NCBI RefSeq assembly: GCF_950295315.1
Contig: NC_080164.1
Span: 56,683,296 to 56,747,295 of the forward strand
Origin: Erinaceus europaeus
Lineage: Eukaryota > Chordata > Mammalia > Eulipotyphla > Erinaceidae
Direction: 5' to 3'
DNA length: 64,000 nucleotides
The translations under genes and the position numbers were made by a program. This document shows, piece by piece, positions 58,511-64,000 of the stretch. The notes under the pieces were generated by a model. It was not told where the DNA came from. It ran no database searches and was given only the letters and a program-made list of their open reading frames with translations. Every line of letters begins with the position of its first letter. Position 1 is the first letter of the stretch.

Positions 58511-58894
58511 CTGGTGGTGGTAACTGTGTGGATTTGTACCCCTCTTATCCTATGGTTTTCTCAATGTTTCCTTTTTATAAATAAATAAATAATAAATAAA
58601 AATAAAATAGCACTAAAGGGAGATATTGACAGCAACACAATAGTAGTAGATATTAACATATATATACAGAACATTACATCCCAAAGTGCACAGGAATTAA
58701 CTGTAAGTTGGGTTAAAATCATAAAAACTGCCTTTTCAGATGATGATAGTATGGGTTGTAATTTAGTTACAGGAAGTAAACAAGAAACATCTCCAAAATG
58801 TGTAGACTAAGCAGTATGCATCACAACTGAGTCAACTAGATAAGGAGTAGCAATTACGTCCAAAAGTCAACAGAAGGAGAAAATAGTCAAAATC
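58511..58894 (+). repeat. Left arm of a 384-bp inverted duplication
   Basis: Contains the last ~100 bases of a sense family P copy with its (AAAT)-rich tail, then about 285 bases of sense L1 ORF2. By eye it equals the reverse complement of 60335-60718 with six substitutions and no gaps. Confidence 0.93.
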
Positions 58895-59352
58895 CTATTT
58901 GAGTGTGAACCTTCTCTGACTTTTGCCAGTGGTAAGAAACTAAGGGAATGAGCAAGCAAGACACAGACCAAAATGGCTTTCAATGGAGACAGAGCTCCCA
59001 ACTCCTCTTAGGTGTTTCCCCTCTTTAGCCAACTCATGGTGAAGTGTTTAAAAAGGTCATTCCATCTTAGTTTCTTTTTGTGTTCTTAAATGAACTCCTT
59101 CTTCAGATTTCAGCAAAAGTATCACCGTCTCAAAGATGCCTGTTATAGCCATGTTGGCATACTGTGGTATCTTATTGTATAGTTTATAGAAGAAGACTTC
59201 TTTGCTGTGGAACACACACTTATTTTCCATTTACCAAATCCAGTGATGAATTAGTCAGGGTTCATACTGTCTTTTTCAAATAAATTATTAGTGGTTTATA
59301 GTATTGTAAGATAGTAAGGGTATAGTTGTATACTTCCACCAGCAAAGTTCTG

Positions 59353-59628
59353 GATGCATTGGATCGACCTTCCCGTGGTGCATCCCGTGAGTACCCATTC
59401 ACTGGGGAAACTGACAATCCTTCCTAGCCAACTGAATCCACATGGATCCCAGTCACTTTCAAAGCCAGCAACAAGCAGCTCAACCTGACGCTGTTGACTG
59501 GCTATGGAAGAAGGGCAAACGCTAGAAGAAGAAGAAGAAGGAGAAGGAGAAGGAGAAGGAGAAGGAGAAGGAGAAGGAGAAGGAGAAGGAGAAGGAGAAG
59601 GAGAAGGAGAAGGAGAAGGAGAAGGAGA
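59353..59628 (+). mobile_element. Non-autonomous Vingi derivative, copy 3, with expanded tail
   Basis: Starts GATGCATTGGATCGACC and ends GGGCAAACGCTAGAAGAAG, then a GAAGGA array. AGCAAAGTTCTG is duplicated exactly at 59341-59352 and 59629-59640. Its junction differs from copies 1 and 2: AGCAGCTCAACCTGACGCTG, which joins the front directly to sequence as in the LINE at 33143-33160. It is thus a separate deletion form. Confidence 0.94.
59525..59628. repeat. (GAAGGA)n array in a Vingi tail
   Basis: About 104 bases of GAA then regular GAAGGA hexamers, bounded on the right by the target duplication, so the array lies within the inserted element. Confidence 0.96.
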
Positions 59629-60334
59629 AGCAAAGTTCTGTGCCTCCCCTCCCAGTGATAACAACCATAATTCTCCCAAGGTCTTAGGTGATTATTCTTG
59701 GGAGGGAGGGGGCGGGCACAGAACCTAGCTAGTGGCAGTGGTGTTAACAGGAATATATGTATATAGTTTCCTTTTTTTTCTTCTGTTCTCCCCCCCCCCT
59801 TCTTTCTTTTTTCTTGGTAGAGTACTTTCCTGCTTTGGGGATCAGAGTGATATTAGACTCAAATAGAATATATCTGAAAGAGCTCTTTCCTCTTCAATTT
59901 TCTGAAAAGTTTTGAGGATAATGGGTATTAGTTCTTCTTTGAACATAGAATTAATTCGTAGAGCCATCTAGACCTGGACTTTTGCTCTTGGGAAGACTTT
60001 TGACTATTGCTTCAATTTCTGCAGTAGTATTGGCCTGTTTAGTCTAGCTACTTCTTCTTGTGTCAATTCTGGCAGTTGGTATGGTTCTAATAATGTGTGG
60101 ATTTCTTCTAGATTGTCAAATTTATTTGCATATTGGTGTTTATACTATTTTTGTGTGATCTTTTGTATCTCTGCATCATCTTTTATACTTTCTTCTCTCA
60201 TTTCTTATTGATTTTTATCATTGCTTTCTCTCCCTTTTTTTTTTTTATCTTGGTAAGTCTAGCCACCGATTTATCCTATTTATCCTTTTAACGAATCATC
60301 TAATTTTGATGGTCTTTTTGGTTTCTGTTTCATT

Positions 60335-60718
60335 GATTTTGACTATTTTCTCCTTCTGTTGACTTTTGGACGTAATTGCTACTCCTTATCCAGTTGACTC
60401 AGTTGTGATGCATACTGCTTAGTCTACACATTTTGGAGAAGTTTTTTGTTTACTTCCTGTAACTGAATTACAACCCATACTATCATCATCTGAAAAGACA
60501 GTTTTTATGATTTTAACCCAACTTACAGTTAATTCCTGTGCACTTTGGGATGTAATGTTCTGTATATATATGTTAATATCTACTACTATTGTGTTGCTGT
60601 CAATATCTCCCTTTAGTGCTATTTTATTTTTATTTATTATTTATTTATTTATAAAAAGGAAACATTGAGAAAACCATAGGATAAGAGGGATACAAATCCA
60701 CACAGTTACCACCACCAG
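60335..60718 (-). repeat. Right arm of the 384-bp inverted duplication
   Basis: Spans antisense L1 ORF2 and the 3' end of the family P copy inserted in it. It matches 58511-58894 in reverse complement. The arms are separated by 1,440 bases. Confidence 0.93.
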
Positions 60719-61216
60719 AACTCTGTATCCCTTCCCCTCCCCTCATAGCTTTACTATTCTTTAACCCCCTGGGAGTATGGACCCAAGGTCATTGTGGAAT
60801 GCAGAAGGTAGAAGGTCTGGCTTCTGTAATTGCTTCCCTGCTGAACATGGGCATTGACAGGTTGATCCATACTCCCAGCCTGCCTCTCTCTTTCCCTAGT
60901 GGGTGGGGTTCTGGGGAATCGGAGCTCCAGGACACATTGGTGGGGTTGTCTGTCCAGGGAAGTCTGGTTGGCATCAAGCTAGCATCTGGAACCTGGTTGC
61001 TGAAAAGAGAGTTAACATATAAAGCCAAAAAAATTGTTGACTAAACATGAAGCTAAAGTCTGGAGTAGTGCAGATGAAGAGTGGGGGTGGGGTGGGGGGG
61101 TCCTCCATTTTGTAGATAGCTAGTAGGCATATTTTAGTTATATTCCAAAGGGCCTGTGGCTTTACTCATTTTTTTTTTTGTCTTTCCCCTGAGCCTGAAA
61201 TCTGATATGCAGGTGC
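60628..61216 (-). mobile_element. Family P retroposon, antisense, nested in L1
   Basis: TTTATTTATAAAAAGGAAAC, ACCATAGGATAAGAGGG, GGGAGTATGGACCCAAGG, AGGACACATTGGTGGGG, CATTTTGTAGATAGCTAG and 'GAGCCTGAAATCTGATATGC'. L1 sequence continues on both sides. Confidence 0.92.
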
Positions 61217-61694
61217 TTTTTAAAATATCTTTTTGGGTACACCCTTGTTAGGAACATGCACATTAATGTTATTTACGTCTTCTTGCTGGATCAGTCTTTT
61301 GACCATTATGTAGTGTTTTGTTTTATCTTTTGATAACCTTCTTCATATGAAATTATATTTTGTTTTATAACAGAATAGCTGTTCCTGTTATTATTCCTGT
61401 ATTATTGACTTGGAGTACCTCATTCCAGCCTGTCACCTGGAGCTTCTGTTTGTTTATCCTTTGGATGTATGTTACCTACAGATATATAATAGATGGATAC
61501 TGCTTTTTTGACAGTTGACTTTAGGCTATTCACATTTAGAGTAATTGTTGATATATTTGGATACTTATAGCCATTCTGCTTTTTTGTTTAGGTGTTTATA
61601 AATTTTTATTATTTATTTCTCATATACTTCTGCTACTTCATGTGGAAGGGTTTTAGTCACTATTTTCTCATGGATTTCAATTGTATTTTCTTTC

Positions 61695-61977
61695 TTTTTT
61701 TCTTTTTTCATTTTGCCTCTAGGATTATTGCTGGAGCTTGGTGCTAGTGGCCTTTTTTTTTTTTTTTTTTCATTTTTATTGAATAAGACAGAAACTGAGA
61801 GAGGAAGGGGAGGGAAAGAGATAGATAGATGGATAGCTAGATAGATAGAGACCTATAGACCTGCTTCACTGCTTGTAAAGTGTCCCACCTGCAAGTGGGG
61901 AGGAGCTGAGGACTTGAACCTGAACCCTTGTGCTTCAGACTGTGTGCACTTAACCAGGTGTACTACTGCATGATCCC
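61695..61977 (-). mobile_element. Hedgehog SINE-B, antisense, nested in L1
   Basis: GCCTCTAGGATTATTGCTGG, long T run, (GATA)n at about 61820-61850, ACCTGCTTCACTGCTTG and head complement. TCAATTGTATTTTCT and TCAATTATATTTTCT flank it. Confidence 0.92.
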
Positions 61978-63145
61978 TCAATTATATTTTCTATGGGTCT
62001 TTGTTCCATATTTTGTATTGTGGCTACCATAGTCTTATGTCTCAATTCCTTTATATGTAAAACATTTTTTTAAATCTAGTTGGTCTTGATTCACTGTCAT
62101 TTGATTGTGCCACTGTTCATTTTTCTCTTTCCCTTTCCTGTTTCATTGTTCTTGCGTTCTTTGTTTTATTCTACTACTGATCACCTCACTTAGGAAGTGT
62201 GTTTCTTTGCTTCTTCTTTTCTTGTGAAACTTCCTTCAGTAGTTCTTGTAGGCAGGACTGGTAGTGGCAAGTTCCTGTAGCTTCTGTATATTTGAGAAGA
62301 CTTCTCTCTCTCTCATATTTGAAGAATATTTTATAAGGCAGAGTATTTGTGGCTGAAATGTTTATCTTTGAGAATATTGATTTCACTCTCTCCTTGCCTC
62401 CAGAGTTTGTAATGAGAAGTTCAATAACAGCCTTATAGTTCTACATCTACATGTCACTTCCTCCCTTTCCCTTGTACCCTGCACTATTTTTCCTTTGATC
62501 TTGAATTTTGATAGTTTTACAATGGTTTGTTTTGGTATTAGTTATTTAGGAATAAGCAACTTGGGTCTTCACTCAGCTTCCTAAATGTCTACATCCTGAA
62601 GATCTCCAGCTATGGTAAATTTTGTATGATAATTATTTTGAATATGGTCACTGCTCCTTTTCTCCTATTTTCTCCCTCACAATTCCTATCATGCTCATTT
62701 TCAGTCTTCTGATAGAATTTTCTGTTTCATATAGAGTCACCTCATTTTTACCTGGACATTTTGCCATTATCTTTGAATTCAGTGAGGACATATCTTCTAG
62801 CCTAGATATTCTTTCCTATATATGATTAAGTCTACTCCTAAGCCTACTATCTGAGTCTGTACTTTATTTAAAGTATTTTTTACATCCTAAAACTGTAGGT
62901 TTTCTTTCATGTTATCTAATTCTCTCTGGAACTCTTTTTAGAATTCTTTCATGTTTTCTAATTTCTCTGTCTTACAAGACCTGATTGCTGTATGCTTCTC
63001 CCCAGTGCCACATTAAATAACAAATCCTAGGTAGCTTGAAATTTTTCATGGTGGAAGTTTTTTTACATCAATGGAATTGGCAAATACCACAAACAAAAAC
63101 TCACACTCTTCCCTAAAGATAACTGATTTTTAAACATTCACCTCT

Positions 63146-63440
63146 TGTTAAAGTTCGGGGCTCCAGTAGGCCGGGCTAGCTTCGCGGCTATGAACAGAGA
63201 CTCGGGAACACAAGACTGGGCTGAGAAGCTGCAGTTTAATCTTTATTCACGAGTGGGCAAATCACCACACCATGTGATTTCCCCATCATTCTCCTCCAGC
63301 GGCTGCTGCTGGAACTCTGGACCTCCTTAGCATAGGGGGCAGGGAGAAAGAGGGGCGCGAAACTAGCAGGGGCCAAACCAAATCTCTCAGAGTTAGGGGA
63401 AGGGGACCAAACAATACGAAGAATACCAACATTCACCAAC
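63146..63440 (-). mobile_element. LTR of a second endogenous retrovirus family, antisense
   Basis: Read on the minus strand, AATAAA (TTTATT at 63242-63247) precedes a GC-rich R/U5-like stretch ending CCCCGAACTTTAACA at 63146. It differs from the LTR at 44.4-45.5 kb and is much richer in CpG than its surroundings. The U3 end is not fixed. Flanking 'TTTTTAAACATTCACCTCT' (63127-63145) resembles 'TTTTTAAACCTATCACCTCT' (63461-63480). Confidence 0.7.
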
Positions 63441-63714
63441 ATGCCAACGATGTAGTGAATTTTTAAACCTATCACCTCTGCATGAGAATATGGACTATCT
63501 CTATTTTAATCTGTGGTGAATCTTTATCATAGCATCTGGCATATGCTAAATGACCCAAGAGCTGAGTTTGCAATGTTATCTGGAAATATACAGAATCTTC
63601 TTATTTTGCTTCCAGGGATTTTTTTTACCTGTGTATAATTCCATTTTTCTTTTTTTGTTTTTGATTTTGTTTTGTTTTGCTTTTTTTGTATTCCTAGCTA
63701 AAAGGTGAGATACA

Positions 63715-63900
63715 AAGCCAACAAGATAGCTCACTTGGATAGTGTGCTACTTTGCTATGTGCACAGCCCAGCTTTGAGTCCAACACTCACTGCAGGAGGT
63801 GCTGATGCTGTGCTTTCTTTTACTCTTTCTCTCTTTGCCTCTCTGTCTTTATGGGAAACAAAAACTGAGAGGCAGAAATGGGTAGAGAGACACTATGGCT
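63715..63900 (+). mobile_element. Hedgehog SINE-D, sense
   Basis: 'AAGATAGCTCACTTGGATAG' head, 'GCTTTGAGTCCAACAC' B-box region, GGTGCTGATGCTGTGC and a CTCT-rich body. Confidence 0.75.
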
Positions 63901-64000
63901 CATAAAGGATGTTTTTGCATGGTGTTCCCATATGGTAGCCAGAGACTAGAAACCTCCGTTGCCATTCTCAAGTTGGTTTAAAATGCATCCTCTATCTGGT

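Larger units (their letters stand above)
59270..63050 (-). mobile_element. LINE-1, antisense, rearranged
   Basis: A 3' end-like part at 59270-59730 ('ATAGTATTGTAAGATAGTAAGG', 'CCCAGTGATAACAACC') is followed near 59805 by the ORF2 reverse transcriptase region ('GTGATATTAGACTCAAATAG', 'AGACCTGGACTTTTGC'), then endonuclease and ORF1 regions to about 63050 ('GAATATGGTCACTGCTCC'). The ORF2 C-terminal region is missing. A family P copy, a SINE-B and a Vingi derivative are inserted. Confidence 0.82.

Noticed and set aside
63145..63475. Open frames in a GC-rich patch, possible CpG island promoter
   Set aside because: The GC-rich patch is explained by an antisense LTR and is too short for a CpG island.
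1..64000. CRISPR array, operon, insertion sequence or other prokaryotic system
   Set aside because: There is no array of regular direct repeats with unique spacers and no dense bacterial-type gene order. SINE, L1, MIR and LTR content is plainly mammalian.

Overview
The window is mammalian nuclear DNA that is almost certainly from a hedgehog (Erinaceidae, most likely Erinaceus europaeus). It is AT-rich and crowded with poly(A)-tailed retroposons. It holds dozens of lineage-specific tRNA-derived SINEs and several antisense LINE-1 copies. It also holds a broken reverse-transcriptase element of the Vingi clade with three short non-autonomous partners; among mammals, Vingi elements have been reported only from hedgehogs. 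I see no convincing protein-coding exon, rRNA, tRNA gene, CRISPR array or CpG island. The window is therefore intergenic or deep intronic, and nearly every long open frame is a retroelement fragment or a translated microsatellite.

Names used here for repeats without a library name. SINE-A is a short tRNA-like head followed by a body with a CAGCACTGCTTCACCAC core. SINE-B is longer, with a GCTTCAC..GTGAAGC core and a CTCTGTCCTATCC tail region. SINE-C carries a 'CATGCCTGAGG' head. SINE-D carries a 'GATAGCTCAC' head. Family P is a poly(A)-ended, variably 5'-truncated retroposon that may be an L1 3' region.

Layout. 1-4 kb: low-copy DNA, SINEs, microsatellites and a 207-bp GAA/GGA polypurine tract. 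4.02-5.39 kb: the longest family P copy with a 15-bp target duplication. 5.8-8.7 kb: a repeat-poor island. 8.7-10.75 kb: microsatellites, SINEs and the first short Vingi derivative. 11.1-17.2 kb: antisense L1 sequence from 3' ends to a 5' UTR that appears to carry two tandem promoter-like monomers, interrupted by an unclassified 1.4-kb block. 17.2-30.9 kb: old L1 and MIR relics, family P copies, SINEs and two repeat-poor stretches (19.9-22.65 and 25.4-27.2 kb). 31.06-33.2 kb: the 5'-truncated Vingi LINE. 33.2-40 kb: low-copy DNA and SINEs. 40-48.5 kb: an antisense L1 split by a nest of younger insertions (family P, then a solo LTR, then another family P and a Vingi derivative). 48.5-58.5 kb: mostly low-copy DNA and SINEs. 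58.5-63.05 kb: another antisense L1 with a third Vingi derivative and a 384-bp inverted duplication. 63.15-63.44 kb: an LTR fragment.

How the parts interact. The Vingi LINE 3' end ends in a GAA-type tail, and the three short elements share that 3' end, which fits trans-mobilisation of deleted derivatives by Vingi reverse transcriptase. The SINEs and family P have poly(A)-like tails and 9-15 bp target duplications, as expected for L1 machinery. The Vingi system is the most distinctive content, but it is already described in hedgehogs. The least expected structural observations are the 384-bp inverted duplication, a perfect 18-bp hairpin inside an L1, and a head-to-head SINE chimera. Coordinates of repeats are read by eye, so boundaries are good to roughly 10-20 bases unless a target duplication fixes them.
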